Shown here: piece after piece, positions 34,781 to 44,212 of the stretch
Position numbering within the stretch: the first letter of the stretch is position 1
Layout of the letters: each line of letters starts with the position of its first letter
Origin: Ginsengibacter hankyongi
Lineage (GTDB): Bacteria > Bacteroidota > Bacteroidia > Chitinophagales > Chitinophagaceae
Assembly (NCBI RefSeq): GCF_008710285.1
Contig: NZ_VYQF01000008.1
Span: 108,667 to 172,666, forward strand
Length of the DNA: 64,000 nucleotides
Direction: 5' to 3'
The notes under the pieces: generated by a model
The model's database searches: none
What the model saw: the letters and a program-made list of their open reading frames with translations, nothing else
Told to the model about the DNA's origin: nothing
Program-made: the position numbers and the translations under genes

Positions 34781-35635
34781 TTGAAACAAAACGAAGAACA
34801 CTGGGACCTTGTTATAGTACCAAAAACGCCGTGGCTCGACCTGAAGCTTAAGGAGCTATGGAAGTACCGTGACCTTTTGTGGCTGTGGGTGAGGCGCACT
34901 TATGTGGGCACTTATAAGCAGACCATTATGGGGCCGCTGTGGCATTTTATAACCCCCATCTTTGGCACGGTTACTTACATGCTGGTATTCGGCAAGATTG
35001 CAAACCTCCCGACAGATGGGGTACCCATGTTTTTGTTTTATAACCTGGGCATTACCGCATGGAATTTTTTCAGCGGTTGTTTCTCAAGTTCCTCCTCAGC
35101 ATTTACGGCTAACGCCGGCATCTTTGGCAAAGTGTATTTTCCGCGACTTATCATGCCGCTGGCCAGCATTATTTCGAGCCTTATAAAATTGGGCATACAG
35201 ATGTCCTTGTTCATCCTGGTATATTTTTATTTCATATTCTCAAAAGGATTTCACCCCCATGTAGGTACAGGATTATTGCTTATTCCTGTATCATTGCTGC
35301 TGTATGCCGGAATTGGTTTTGGATTTGGTATTATGGTTTCTTCCATCACTACCAAATACCGCGACATAAATATATTCGTAGGCTTCATTATGCAATTGCT
35401 GATGTATGCAACACCGGTCATCTATTCTTTTACCACGGTGAATGCCCGGCTAAAACCCTACCTGGCCTTTAACCCGCTGGTAGCGCCAACGGAGGCTTTT
35501 AAATATGCTTTTTTTGGCGTGGGAGAATTTTCTTTATCATCGCTTATGTACAGTTTCGCATGGATGATAGTATTAATGCTCGGCGGCATTATTTTATTCA
35601 ACCGAACGGAAAAGAATTTCATGGACAATGTTTAA
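34781..35635 (+). CDS. wzm: polysaccharide ABC exporter permease, Wzm-like
   Basis: The 284-residue protein has six membrane helices and the ABC-2 layout: LWLWVRRTYVGTYKQTIMGP before the first helix, FFSGCFSSSSSAFTANAGIF in the middle, and YATPVIYSFTTV near the fifth helix. Starts TTG-AAA. With the ATPase gene 55 bases downstream it forms the inner-membrane exporter that moves the undecaprenyl-linked glycan to the periplasm in the ABC-dependent O-antigen pathway. Confidence 0.93.
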   Translation: MKQNEEHWDLVIVPKTPWLDLKLKELWKYRDLLWLWVRRTYVGTYKQTIMGPLWHFITPIFGTVTYMLVFGKIANLPTDGVPMFLFYNLGITAWNFFSGCFSSSSSAFTANAGIFGKVYFPRLIMPLASIISSLIKLGIQMSLFILVYFYFIFSKGFHPHVGTGLLLIPVSLLLYAGIGFGFGIMVSSITTKYRDINIFVGFIMQLLMYATPVIYSFTTVNARLKPYLAFNPLVAPTEAFKYAFFGVGEFSLSSLMYSFAWMIVLMLGGIILFNRTEKNFMDNV

Positions 35636-35656
35636 TAATTCCCGCATCTTAATATT

Positions 35657-35690
35657 ATGAATTATCAACTATCAATTATCAATTATTACA
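35657..35690. repeat. TATCAATTATC-type A/T-rich repeat before wzt
   Basis: Direct near-repeats of AATTATCAAC/AATTATCAATTATT fill the gap between the wzm stop and the wzt ATG at 35691. Confidence 0.6.
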
Positions 35691-36974
35691 ATGGGTAACA
35701 CCGTAATAAAAGTAGAAAACCTTTCCAAACAATACCGGCTGGGCGAAGTAGGTACCGGCGCTATGAAAGATGATATTAAGCGCTGGCGGTATAAGATGAT
35801 GGGCAAGGAAGACCCGTTTTTAAAAATAGGGGAGGAAAATGACCGCACGGTTAAAAGCAACAGTAAGTATGTGTGGGCATTACGGGATATAAACTTTGAA
35901 GTACGGCAAGGCGAAGTTCTTGGAATAATTGGCAGGAACGGCGCGGGAAAATCTACCTTATTAAAAATATTATCACGTACCACGGGGCCTACTATTGGTT
36001 CTGTAAAAATGAAAGGCCGTATTGCAAGCCTGTTGGAAGTAGGTACGGGCTTTCATGGGGAGTTATCGGGGCGTGAAAATATCTTTTTGAACGGGGCCAT
36101 TATGGGTATGACCAAGGCCGAAATTAAAAGCAAATTAGATGAGATCATAGATTTTGCAGGGGTTGAAAAATATATTGACACCCCTGTAAAAAGATATTCC
36201 TCGGGCATGTATGTGCGTTTAGCCTTTGGCGTAGCTGCACACCTGGACCCGGATATTATGATCGTGGATGAAGTGCTGGCAGTTGGTGATGCTGACTTTC
36301 AAAAGAAAGCATTGGGAAAAATGAAAGACGTTAGTACAAAGGATGGCAGAACTGTCTTATTTGTGAGCCATAATATGGCTTCAATACAAACCCTGTGCAG
36401 CAAAGCAGTCGTTCTAAAAAATGGAAGAATTGACTCACCCGTAGGAGATGTTCAAAATGCTATAAAAGAATATTTGTTTTCAGCGCAGAAAAATTCAATA
36501 ATCGAATTAAATGCAAGAAATGACAGGCAGGGAAGAGGAAATATAAAGTTTGTCAATATAGAATTTTTGAACGAGGATGACCAACCACAAATAGACTTGA
36601 TTACCGGGCAATATGTGAAAATAAAACTTGATTATGAGAGCGGTAAAAACGCAATTTTGTCGAATATAACCGTTGCTGCAGCGATTTACGGTGATGATGG
36701 ACTTCTATATACGATGGTAGGAAATGAATTCTCTTCAGGCTCATTTGCAAAAATTAATTCTAATGGCTCTTTTATTTGCGAATTAAAAAAGTTGCCCATT
36801 GTTGCTGGAAATTATTTACTGAACATAATTGTGAGTCAAGACGGAGTAATGGAAGATTGGGTTCAGGAAGCGATTAGTTTTAATGTCGAAAACGGTGATT
36901 TTTATGGCACAGGTAAAATCATACCAATCTCTCATAGAAGTTTGCTCATTGAAAATCGATGGAATATTATCTAA
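35691..36974 (+). CDS. wzt: polysaccharide ABC exporter ATPase, Wzt-like with carbohydrate-binding tail
   Basis: The 427-residue protein is an ABC ATPase with Walker A GRNGAGKSTLLK (about 85), signature YSSGMYVRLAFG, Walker B DIMIVDEVLAVGD and the H-loop SHNMAS. A C-terminal beta-sandwich of about 170 residues (from about 255) follows, as in Wzt proteins whose tail recognises the modified chain end. The presence of this tail suggests the glycan is capped, for example methylated, before export. This fits the methyltransferase genes that follow (36985, 38871, 39730). Confidence 0.93.
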   Translation: MGNTVIKVENLSKQYRLGEVGTGAMKDDIKRWRYKMMGKEDPFLKIGEENDRTVKSNSKYVWALRDINFEVRQGEVLGIIGRNGAGKSTLLKILSRTTGPTIGSVKMKGRIASLLEVGTGFHGELSGRENIFLNGAIMGMTKAEIKSKLDEIIDFAGVEKYIDTPVKRYSSGMYVRLAFGVAAHLDPDIMIVDEVLAVGDADFQKKALGKMKDVSTKDGRTVLFVSHNMASIQTLCSKAVVLKNGRIDSPVGDVQNAIKEYLFSAQKNSIIELNARNDRQGRGNIKFVNIEFLNEDDQPQIDLITGQYVKIKLDYESGKNAILSNITVAAAIYGDDGLLYTMVGNEFSSGSFAKINSNGSFICELKKLPIVAGNYLLNIIVSQDGVMEDWVQEAISFNVENGDFYGTGKIIPISHRSLLIENRWNII

Positions 36975-36984
36975 ACCACCTTTG

Positions 36985-37740
36985 ATGAAAAAGACTATCA
37001 AAAGAATATTTTCCATTTTCGGTTTAGAACTACGCAGAGTACCTAAACATGTCAAAATTGAAGATAACGAACAACGTCCAATCACACATAGAGAAACGAG
37101 CAAAACAAGTATTGATGAATACAAAGTCTTTGAAATTAATTCGCCAATTGAGCACAATACCGAAAATCGAATGAACGATTTTTTTTCAGATGCCAAAATC
37201 ATTGAACAATATCTTGTTCCCTCTCGCCTTGAATTTTATAGATCAGTTATCGCAACTGCCCAACAAAATGATGTTACGTTTTATAGAAAATCTATCGTTG
37301 ATGTTGGCTGTGGCACAGGCCATTTACTTTCCTTTTTAAGTGAGAATTTTCCTGAATCCAATTATTCGGGCATTGACTTTTCAGAAGCGGCCCTTCTAAT
37401 AGCCAAAAAGACATTGCCAACAGCTGTGTTTAAAAAGGCAAATATCTATGAAAAATTAAATGAGAAATTCGATATCGTCATTTGTACAGAAGTATTGGAG
37501 CATTTAACTAATCCGGATTCCGCGCTGCTAAATCTACTCGAAGGTTTGAAGCCTGGAGGAGTGTGTATTTTGTCCGTTCCAAATGGAAGAATAGATAATT
37601 ATGATGGACATATAAATTTTTGGAGCCCGGAAAGTTGGAAAATATATATAGAACGTCATGCTCCTGAAGGAAGCATAGCGATTTCCGGTGAATTAGGTAA
37701 CCAGACTGATTTATTCGCGATAGTGAAAACTTGGCTTTAA
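36985..37740 (+). CDS. class I SAM methyltransferase
   Basis: A start at 36985 (MKKTIKRIFSIFGLELRRVP) gives 251 residues and leaves 10 bases after the wzt stop; the frame extends upstream into wzt but that part is not conserved-looking. Motif I is SIVDVGCGTGHLLSFL at about 105-120, with FDIVICTEVLEHL as motif II and LKPGGVCILSVPNG. The acceptor is probably a sugar hydroxyl of the glycan or a chain-terminating residue. It lies immediately after wzt, as capping methyltransferases often do. Confidence 0.85.
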   Translation: MKKTIKRIFSIFGLELRRVPKHVKIEDNEQRPITHRETSKTSIDEYKVFEINSPIEHNTENRMNDFFSDAKIIEQYLVPSRLEFYRSVIATAQQNDVTFYRKSIVDVGCGTGHLLSFLSENFPESNYSGIDFSEAALLIAKKTLPTAVFKKANIYEKLNEKFDIVICTEVLEHLTNPDSALLNLLEGLKPGGVCILSVPNGRIDNYDGHINFWSPESWKIYIERHAPEGSIAISGELGNQTDLFAIVKTWL

Positions 37741-37764
37741 GTAAGCTTTGTAATTTGTTCAGGA

Positions 37765-38874
37765 ATGCGCATAGTTTTCTTAACTACATACTATCACCCC
37801 TTCTTAAAATCATTTTATGACAAGCATACTGGCCTGTCCAGACTTTCCTATCAAGAAATACTGGCACTGTTATTAAATGAATACTTTGCTGATACAGGTG
37901 CACTTTACCACTATGCCACTAAACACCAAAACCAGTGTTTTCTTATCATTGATAATTGTGAACCTTTGCAAAAAAAATGGGCGGAAGAGAATAATGTGAA
38001 TTATTCCGAAGCTAACTGGGCAAAAGAAATTGCATTTGCCCAGGTTAAAGCTTTTCGACCAGATGTGTTTTACCTAGAAAGTGTCTTTAGTTATTTCGGT
38101 CATTTTATCAAAGAGGTTAAAACATTTTGCAGGTCCGTCGTGTCGTGGATATCAAGTCCTGTAAACAGCAGTTTGGATATTGCTTGTATTGACCTAATCA
38201 TTTCCTCGACGCCTGATTTTGTTGAGAAATTCAGAATGCAAGGAATAAAGTCGGAGTACATGCTACCGGCTTTTGATACCAGGATAGCTGAATTGCTAAA
38301 CTCTTCCGAGCCAAAAGATATTTCATTCTCTTTTGTTGGAGGCTTAAGTGATGTTCATGTTAACAGGAAACGGGCTTTAGAAAAGCTGGCAGATGAAACC
38401 TGCATTCAATTATGGGGCTATGGATATTCGAAAAAAGATTATAAAAAATACACGCTAAGATATTATCGTAATTTAATTGTGCCTTATTCTGACCCTATAA
38501 TGGATGCGTATAGAGGCGAGGTTTGGGGTTTGGAAATGTATAAGGTCCTCCAGAGGTCTTTGATAACTTTTAATATACATGAATCTCTATTAAAAGGCTT
38601 TGTTGGCAATATGCGAATGTTTGAAGCAACAGGTGTAGCATCGATGATCTTGAACGACAATGGTAAAAATCTGCCCCAACTTTTTGTTCCGGGAAAGGAA
38701 ATTGAAACTTATGACTCAATTGACGAGGCGATAGAGAAGGTTAATTATTTTAGCAATCACCAGGATGAAGCTATCGCTATAGGGAAAATGGCGCAACAGC
38801 GAACGATCAGGGATTATAATTACGATAATTTTATTTTGCAACTTTCAAGTTATTTGAAAAAGCACCTGTCTTGA
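37765..38874 (+). CDS. CgeB-like glycosyltransferase
   Basis: The 369-residue protein starts MRIVFLTTYYHPFLKSFYDK. It has the CgeB/GT-B C-terminal features: FSFVGGLSDVHVNRKRALEK (start of the donor domain), VGNMRMFEATGVASMILNDN (the usual MR-FE-x-x-G-x-G segment) and LFVPGKEIETYDSIDEAIEK. The N-terminal domain has FRPDVFYLESVFSYFG. CgeB-like proteins decorate spore coats and surface glycans; donor and acceptor are not known. The next gene overlaps its stop by 4 bases. Confidence 0.8.
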   Translation: MRIVFLTTYYHPFLKSFYDKHTGLSRLSYQEILALLLNEYFADTGALYHYATKHQNQCFLIIDNCEPLQKKWAEENNVNYSEANWAKEIAFAQVKAFRPDVFYLESVFSYFGHFIKEVKTFCRSVVSWISSPVNSSLDIACIDLIISSTPDFVEKFRMQGIKSEYMLPAFDTRIAELLNSSEPKDISFSFVGGLSDVHVNRKRALEKLADETCIQLWGYGYSKKDYKKYTLRYYRNLIVPYSDPIMDAYRGEVWGLEMYKVLQRSLITFNIHESLLKGFVGNMRMFEATGVASMILNDNGKNLPQLFVPGKEIETYDSIDEAIEKVNYFSNHQDEAIAIGKMAQQRTIRDYNYDNFILQLSSYLKKHLS

Positions 38875-39740
38875 ATCAAGTTAAATTGAGGGGAAAAATT
38901 AAAAATATTATTAACGGGTGGGTGCCTCCAATTGTAGTATCAGCTTTTAAGAAGCCTGAAATAAGAATACAAGTCCAACATAAAATTGAACCCCAAATTT
39001 GGTCTGGAAATTACGAAACGTGGTCAGATGCCAAGGCTCGTTCAACAGGATACGATGGTGTAACTATTTTAGAAAAATGTAAAACAGCTTTATTAAAAGT
39101 AAAAAATGGCGAAGCAGTTTACGAACGGGATAGCGTACTGTTTGATGAAATTGAATATAGCTGGGGGCTACTCGCCGGGCTGCAAAGAGCCGCACTCGAA
39201 AGCAATGGAAAGCTATGTGTCATGGATTTTGGTGGTAGCCTGGGTTCTACCTACTATCAAAATAAAGATTTCCTGCAGGCCCTCGATCACCTGCAATGGT
39301 GCATAGTTGAGCAAAGTAATTTTGTTGATTGTGGCAAGCAGTACTTTGAAAATGAAGAATTGAAATTTTACTACACGGTTGATGAATGTATCTTGAAGCA
39401 TAAGCCCAACGTTTTATTATTAAGTAGTGTACTGCAATACCTGGAAAGGCCGTATGAATGGATTGCAAAATTTGTTGCGTTAAAAATCCCCTATATTATT
39501 ATTGATCGCACTGCATTTGTAGATTCGGAAAGAGACATCTTATCGGTACAAAATGTTCCTGAAGAAATTTATAAGGCAAGCTATCCTGCATGGTTTTTTG
39601 GAGAAAAGTTTGTTCGGGCATTTACCGGTAAATATCGCAGTATCGCAAAATTTGATAGTGGCTTTACCAATCCGGTTCAATTAGATAAAGGCATTAGGGG
39701 GTATTGGGAAGGAATGATACTTCACAAAATTGACACCTGA
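38871..39740 (+). CDS. TIGR04325-type putative methyltransferase
   Basis: The 289-residue protein matches the TIGR04325 pattern: IWSGNYETWSDAKARSTGYD, the SAM-like VMDFGGSLGSTYYQNKDFL, VEQSNFVDCGKQYFENEELK, and YIIIDRTAFVDSERDILSVQ. The family occurs in O-antigen and capsule loci. The TTG start overlaps the stop of the GT upstream (TTGA). Specific acceptor unknown. Confidence 0.85.
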   Translation: MNQVKLRGKIKNIINGWVPPIVVSAFKKPEIRIQVQHKIEPQIWSGNYETWSDAKARSTGYDGVTILEKCKTALLKVKNGEAVYERDSVLFDEIEYSWGLLAGLQRAALESNGKLCVMDFGGSLGSTYYQNKDFLQALDHLQWCIVEQSNFVDCGKQYFENEELKFYYTVDECILKHKPNVLLLSSVLQYLERPYEWIAKFVALKIPYIIIDRTAFVDSERDILSVQNVPEEIYKASYPAWFFGEKFVRAFTGKYRSIAKFDSGFTNPVQLDKGIRGYWEGMILHKIDT

Positions 39741-40587
39741 AAAAATGAAATATCTTAACCTCGGTTGTGGAGTGCATTATTCAGCAGAGAAGGAATGGAC
39801 AAATATTGATTTTCACAAGACAGGAGAATCCGTAATTGCCTATAACCTTTTAAAGGGAATTCCATTTGAAGATAGAAGTTTTGACCTGGTGTATCATTCA
39901 CATGTGCTGGAACATTTTTCGAAAGATGACGGGGAAAAAATGATAACAGAATGTTTAAGGGTTTTAAAGCCGGGAGGGACCATAAGAGTGGTAGTGCCGG
40001 ATTTAGAAAGAATCGCAGCAGATTATTTAAAAAGCCTAAATGAAGCACTTACTAATTCCACAGATGAAGTATGTAAGGCAAATCACGAATGGATGATAAT
40101 CGAGATGTATGACCAATTTACGAGAAGTCAATCCGGCGGAAACATGGGTAAATACCTTTACCAGGATGTGATAATAAATGAGGACTTCGTTTTCAACAGG
40201 ATTGGAGAAGAAGGAAAGTCTATAAGGACACAATTCATAGCTTCTAAAAAGATGCAAGCTATAGAGGAACCCGGAAACGTAAAAAAAGGCAAGTCACAAA
40301 GTATACGTGCAAGATTAAAAGATAAAATAAACAAATACCTGATAAAGAAATTGGAAATTGATGAAACTGCATTGAGATTGGGTAAATTTAGATTGGGTGG
40401 CGAAGTACATCAATGGATGTATGACCGGTATTCCATCAGCAATTTATTGCTAAGTAAGGGAGGAAAGAATATAAAAATCCGTGATGCTTTCACAAGCTAC
40501 ATTGATAACTGGGCTGATTATAATATCGATGGCAGTCAAAATATAGTTCGTAAACCTGACTCGCTTTTTATCGAAGCTGTTAAATAA
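39730..40587 (+). CDS. SAM-dependent methyltransferase (type 11-like)
   Basis: The 285-residue protein has KYLNLGCGVHYSAEKEWTNI (motif I with NLGCG), then FDLVYHSHVLEHFSKDDGEK and LRVLKPGGTIRVVVPDLER. The tail of about 140 residues is longer than a minimal methyltransferase and has IGEEGKSIRTQFIA. TTG at 39730 or ATG at 39745 could start it. It overlaps the previous gene by 11 bases and leaves 4 bases before the next GT, so it is in the same transcript. Confidence 0.85.
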   Translation: MTPEKMKYLNLGCGVHYSAEKEWTNIDFHKTGESVIAYNLLKGIPFEDRSFDLVYHSHVLEHFSKDDGEKMITECLRVLKPGGTIRVVVPDLERIAADYLKSLNEALTNSTDEVCKANHEWMIIEMYDQFTRSQSGGNMGKYLYQDVIINEDFVFNRIGEEGKSIRTQFIASKKMQAIEEPGNVKKGKSQSIRARLKDKINKYLIKKLEIDETALRLGKFRLGGEVHQWMYDRYSISNLLLSKGGKNIKIRDAFTSYIDNWADYNIDGSQNIVRKPDSLFIEAVK

Positions 40588-40591
40588 TTTA

Positions 40592-41623
40592 ATGTTTTTC
40601 TTCACTACATATTTCGATAAAAATTATCTTACAAGAGGCCTTGTATTATACGATTCACTAAGAGAACATTACAGCCAATTTGAATTATACATTTTATGTC
40701 TCGATGAATTTACTTTGGAATTTTTTCAAAAGAACGGCACACGCTACCCCGAAATAAAAACACTTTCGCTGGCGGAGATAGAGGCTTCAGATACTGAGTT
40801 AAAAGCTTGTAAAACAAACAGGAGTTTAATAGAGTACTACTTTACCCTAAGCCCCTGTCTTCCGTTATTTATATTAAATAAATATAAACTGGCCCATATT
40901 TGTTCTCTAGATGCTGATATCCTGTTTCTCGATTCGCCAAAAAGTTTATTTGACAATTTAGAACAACATTCAATTGTGATAACGCCGCACAAATTCTCTA
41001 AGCAAATTGAGCATTTTAAAACATTTGGTATTTACAATGTAAGTTTCCAAATATTTAAGAATAATGAAACGGGAATTAGATGTTTGCAATTTTGGCGAAG
41101 TCAATGTATTGAATGGTGTGGCGACTCTTTCGATGAAAAAAACAACCGCTATGCAGACCAGAAATACCTCGATAATTGGACCGAGTTATATCCCGGTGAA
41201 GTAAAGGTATTGGATGACAACGTGAGCGGTTTGGCTCCCTGGAATTTGAATAATTTTCAACTAACCAAAAGAGGAAATAAGTTTTATTCCAATAATGAGA
41301 GAATCATATTTTATCATTTTCATCATTTTAAGTTCTTTAATAATTACTGGGCATCTAATGGGCTGAATAAATACGGTGCAACAGCCAGTCCTGTAATTGC
41401 AAAACTTTATTTGAAGTATTGGAAGAAGCTGGAAAGATATAATGCCAGTTTATCGTTATCTATGGATCACTCGGTAAGATTTGCCCAGGCAAATAATTTA
41501 TGGATAAAGTTGATGAATGAAAACTACGTTTATCTTAAGCTGGTAAACAATTATATTTTCTCTGTTCAGGTTAATACTTTACCTGGAATATTAAAAAAGC
41601 AATTAGCCAAGAGATATGCCTGA
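40592..41623 (+). CDS. GT8-like glycosyltransferase
   Basis: The 343-residue protein has the fold cues of nucleotide-sugar GT-A enzymes: TTYFDKNYLTRGLVLYDSL at the N terminus, LAHICSLDADILFLDSPKSL with the metal-binding DAD motif near 108, and RYADQKYLDNWTELYPGEV. The His-rich IIFYHFHHFKFF is seen in the C-terminal half and is likely part of the donor/acceptor site. It resembles the N-terminal half of the fusion protein at 42553. Confidence 0.8.
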   Translation: MFFFTTYFDKNYLTRGLVLYDSLREHYSQFELYILCLDEFTLEFFQKNGTRYPEIKTLSLAEIEASDTELKACKTNRSLIEYYFTLSPCLPLFILNKYKLAHICSLDADILFLDSPKSLFDNLEQHSIVITPHKFSKQIEHFKTFGIYNVSFQIFKNNETGIRCLQFWRSQCIEWCGDSFDEKNNRYADQKYLDNWTELYPGEVKVLDDNVSGLAPWNLNNFQLTKRGNKFYSNNERIIFYHFHHFKFFNNYWASNGLNKYGATASPVIAKLYLKYWKKLERYNASLSLSMDHSVRFAQANNLWIKLMNENYVYLKLVNNYIFSVQVNTLPGILKKQLAKRYA

Positions 41624-41676
41624 TTTAATTTTGCTGCCCACCTTCACGGAGGCCAGGGGTTGCTTAACTGTAACTT

Positions 41677-42471
41677 TTGAAATTGCCTAAACTCTCCATC
41701 ATAACAGTAAATCTTAATAACAAAGCGGGTTTGCAAAAAACTATGGAAAGTGTATTTGAACAAACATTTAAAGATTACGAATATATAATTATTGATGGCG
41801 GTAGTGAGGATGGAAGTAAAGAGTTAATTGAAACTCATTCAGATAAATTGTCATATTGGATTAGTGAGAACGATAACGGCATTTATAACGCAATGAATAA
41901 AGGGATAGTGAGGGCACAAGGTGATCTAATCATATTTCTTAACTCAGGTGATTACTATGTGTCAAATAATTTACTACTTTATGCATCAAAAAGAATTGAC
42001 CCTGGTAAGGCAGATGTTTTTTTTTGCCGCTTTATATTTGACAACCCTGTAAGTAATATAATTGTGGTCTCTGACGATTCTGGTAATACCTATGATTGGG
42101 ATTTACAAAATTCAAATTTCCCGCATCCGGGCACGTTCTATAAAAGAAGCGTTTTTTTAACAATTGGAGTGTTCGATGAGAACTATAAAATTTTGGGAGA
42201 TTTTGATTGGAATGCAAAGGCATTGATTAATCATAGAGTTGCCTTTCAGTACGTCAATTTAATAACTGCGTTTTTTAGAGCGGATGGTGTTTCCAATGCA
42301 GCACATCACATGAATACATTTGAACACGAAAAGAATAAAATACTCAGTACTTATTTCCGACCCGCATGGTTATTTAAGTATATAAATAATCATAAGGATA
42401 AAATCTATGGCGCTTTGTTGGAGAAAGCCCTCGGTAAAATGTATAAAAAGAAATTAAATAGAGTTTATTAA
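41677..42471 (+). CDS. glycosyltransferase family 2
   Basis: The 264-residue GT-A enzyme starts TTG-AAA: LPKLSIITVNLNNKAGLQKT, then EYIIIDGGSEDGSKELIE, AMNKGIVRAQGDLIIFLNSG (the DxD equivalent is NSGD), and HPGTFYKRSVF. The segment ISENDNGIYNAMNKGI is typical of WcaA/WcaE-like GT2 enzymes of polysaccharide loci. Confidence 0.88.
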   Translation: MKLPKLSIITVNLNNKAGLQKTMESVFEQTFKDYEYIIIDGGSEDGSKELIETHSDKLSYWISENDNGIYNAMNKGIVRAQGDLIIFLNSGDYYVSNNLLLYASKRIDPGKADVFFCRFIFDNPVSNIIVVSDDSGNTYDWDLQNSNFPHPGTFYKRSVFLTIGVFDENYKILGDFDWNAKALINHRVAFQYVNLITAFFRADGVSNAAHHMNTFEHEKNKILSTYFRPAWLFKYINNHKDKIYGALLEKALGKMYKKKLNRVY

Positions 42472-42552
42472 CTGGGAAATAGGATAGTCCGGTTTTTATT
42501 TATATAAATTTAGACATACAGCATACCGGGCTTTTCTTATAAATATTACATA

Positions 42553-44184
42553 ATGGATTTTGCCTTTTGCACAATTATTACCTCTGACTATATTCATTAC
42601 GCATTAGCACTTCATAAATCACTATTAGATTTTGGTAAGAATGTTAAACTTTATATTCTAATCTCCGATAGAAAGGAAATTGTACGTACAAAGATCGAAG
42701 AAAAATATCCAGGCATTTTTATACTTTATTCAGAAGACCTGTGTAATTCCGGTCTCGGTAAAAACATTTATGATAAATATCACGATACGGATATAACTGC
42801 TTTCAGGTGGAGTATGAAGCCGGTGTTGATCAATTATTTGCTGGAAGTAAAAGACTACCAAAAAGTAATTTACCTGGATGCAGATATTTACTTTTATAAT
42901 GATTATAATTTTCTATTAAATGAGTTGGACAGTTATGATATATTGCTGACACCACATTGGCGCTCACGGGATCCACATACGGATTTAATTAATTTCAGAT
43001 CCTTATATAAAGAGGGGATATTTAACGGCGGGTTTATTGGCGTAAACAAAAAGGGTATTGCCGCAATGGATTGGTTCGCAAAAGTCTGCGAATTCATCTG
43101 TATAAATGATCCGTCACAGGTAATGTACTATGATCAGCTTCACCTTAATATGTTGCCGGTTTATTTTGATAAAGTAGGTATTATAAAACATAAGGGATGT
43201 AATGTGGCTAACTGGAACATGATTGAATGCAAACGCTTACTCGATATAGACAAAAAAACAGTTTTAATAGCCAATGAATACCCGGTAGTATTCATTCATT
43301 TTTCAACAAGTACCGTTAATGGCATTATCAATGGGGAAGACCCTCTATTGTTGCCTTATCTCGATCAATATTATCTCGCGCTCAATCAATATTCGTCAGA
43401 AATAGAATTGATGGGAATAGAACTTCCTGGAATGGAAAATTCAAAAACCAGCAACAACAAGCCTGTTAAGGTCATTATTGAATCGGTAAGGGCTGAGCAT
43501 CAGAAAAGCCTTTCTAAAGAGTTTACCCTTGATTACTATTCCAACATCGCTATTTTAAATGCTATGAAAAGATTTTCCAACTATTTCAAAGGAAATCTTT
43601 TAAACATGGGTCCGGGTGATGAAAACCGAAAAGCACATATCCTTCAAAATTGTTGGGTTACCGGATTTAATGAACTGGATGTAGAGAAAGCCTGGCAATT
43701 TAACGCGTCAACAAAGTCCAAAACCTTATGGAGCGGCATTCAAATACCTTATGGGGATAACTTATTTGATACAGTGCTGGGAGTAGATATCTTACAAAAT
43801 TGTGCGAGGCCCGAAATATTTTTTAAAGAAGCAAACCGGGTGATGACGCAGAAAGGCGTTTTCTTTTTTACGATTCCTTACTTATATCCGTTAGATGAAA
43901 GCGATAAGAACAGGTATACTATATTTTCTCTAAAAAGACAATTGCAGGAAGCTGGTTTTGTAAATACAGATATCAGTGCAACCGGGGGATGGCATGCATC
44001 AATGGCCCAGATGCTGGCCTTATGGGTTACAAGATCATCGATAAGTGATAAACGAAAAAAAATATTGTCGGCTATATTAAAGCCACTCATTAAATACCTG
44101 GTGAAACTTGAGAAGTATACTAAAGTGGATTTAGACAAGCGCCCTATGGTAACCGGATTATGTGGAGTTGCATTTAAGCCCTGA
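42553..44184 (+). CDS. fusion of GT8-like glycosyltransferase and SAM methyltransferase
   Basis: The 543-residue protein has two parts. Residues 1 to about 290 form a GT-A enzyme: FAFCTIITSDYIHYALALHK, YQKVIYLDADIYFYNDYNFL with a DAD motif near 108, GIFNGGFIGVNKKGI, MYYDQLHLNMLP. Residues about 340-520 form a class I methyltransferase-like domain: FSNYFKGNLLNMGPGDENRK, then DNLFDTVLGVDILQNCARPE and EANRVMTQKGVFFFTIPYLY. Motif I (NMGPGD) is weaker than usual. The protein may add and methylate a sugar in one chain-building step (inference). The neighbouring gene at 40592 holds a stand-alone relative of the first half. Confidence 0.82.
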   Translation: MDFAFCTIITSDYIHYALALHKSLLDFGKNVKLYILISDRKEIVRTKIEEKYPGIFILYSEDLCNSGLGKNIYDKYHDTDITAFRWSMKPVLINYLLEVKDYQKVIYLDADIYFYNDYNFLLNELDSYDILLTPHWRSRDPHTDLINFRSLYKEGIFNGGFIGVNKKGIAAMDWFAKVCEFICINDPSQVMYYDQLHLNMLPVYFDKVGIIKHKGCNVANWNMIECKRLLDIDKKTVLIANEYPVVFIHFSTSTVNGIINGEDPLLLPYLDQYYLALNQYSSEIELMGIELPGMENSKTSNNKPVKVIIESVRAEHQKSLSKEFTLDYYSNIAILNAMKRFSNYFKGNLLNMGPGDENRKAHILQNCWVTGFNELDVEKAWQFNASTKSKTLWSGIQIPYGDNLFDTVLGVDILQNCARPEIFFKEANRVMTQKGVFFFTIPYLYPLDESDKNRYTIFSLKRQLQEAGFVNTDISATGGWHASMAQMLALWVTRSSISDKRKKILSAILKPLIKYLVKLEKYTKVDLDKRPMVTGLCGVAFKP

Positions 44185-44212
44185 TACTTACCAGTAATTA
44201 TATAACTATTTC

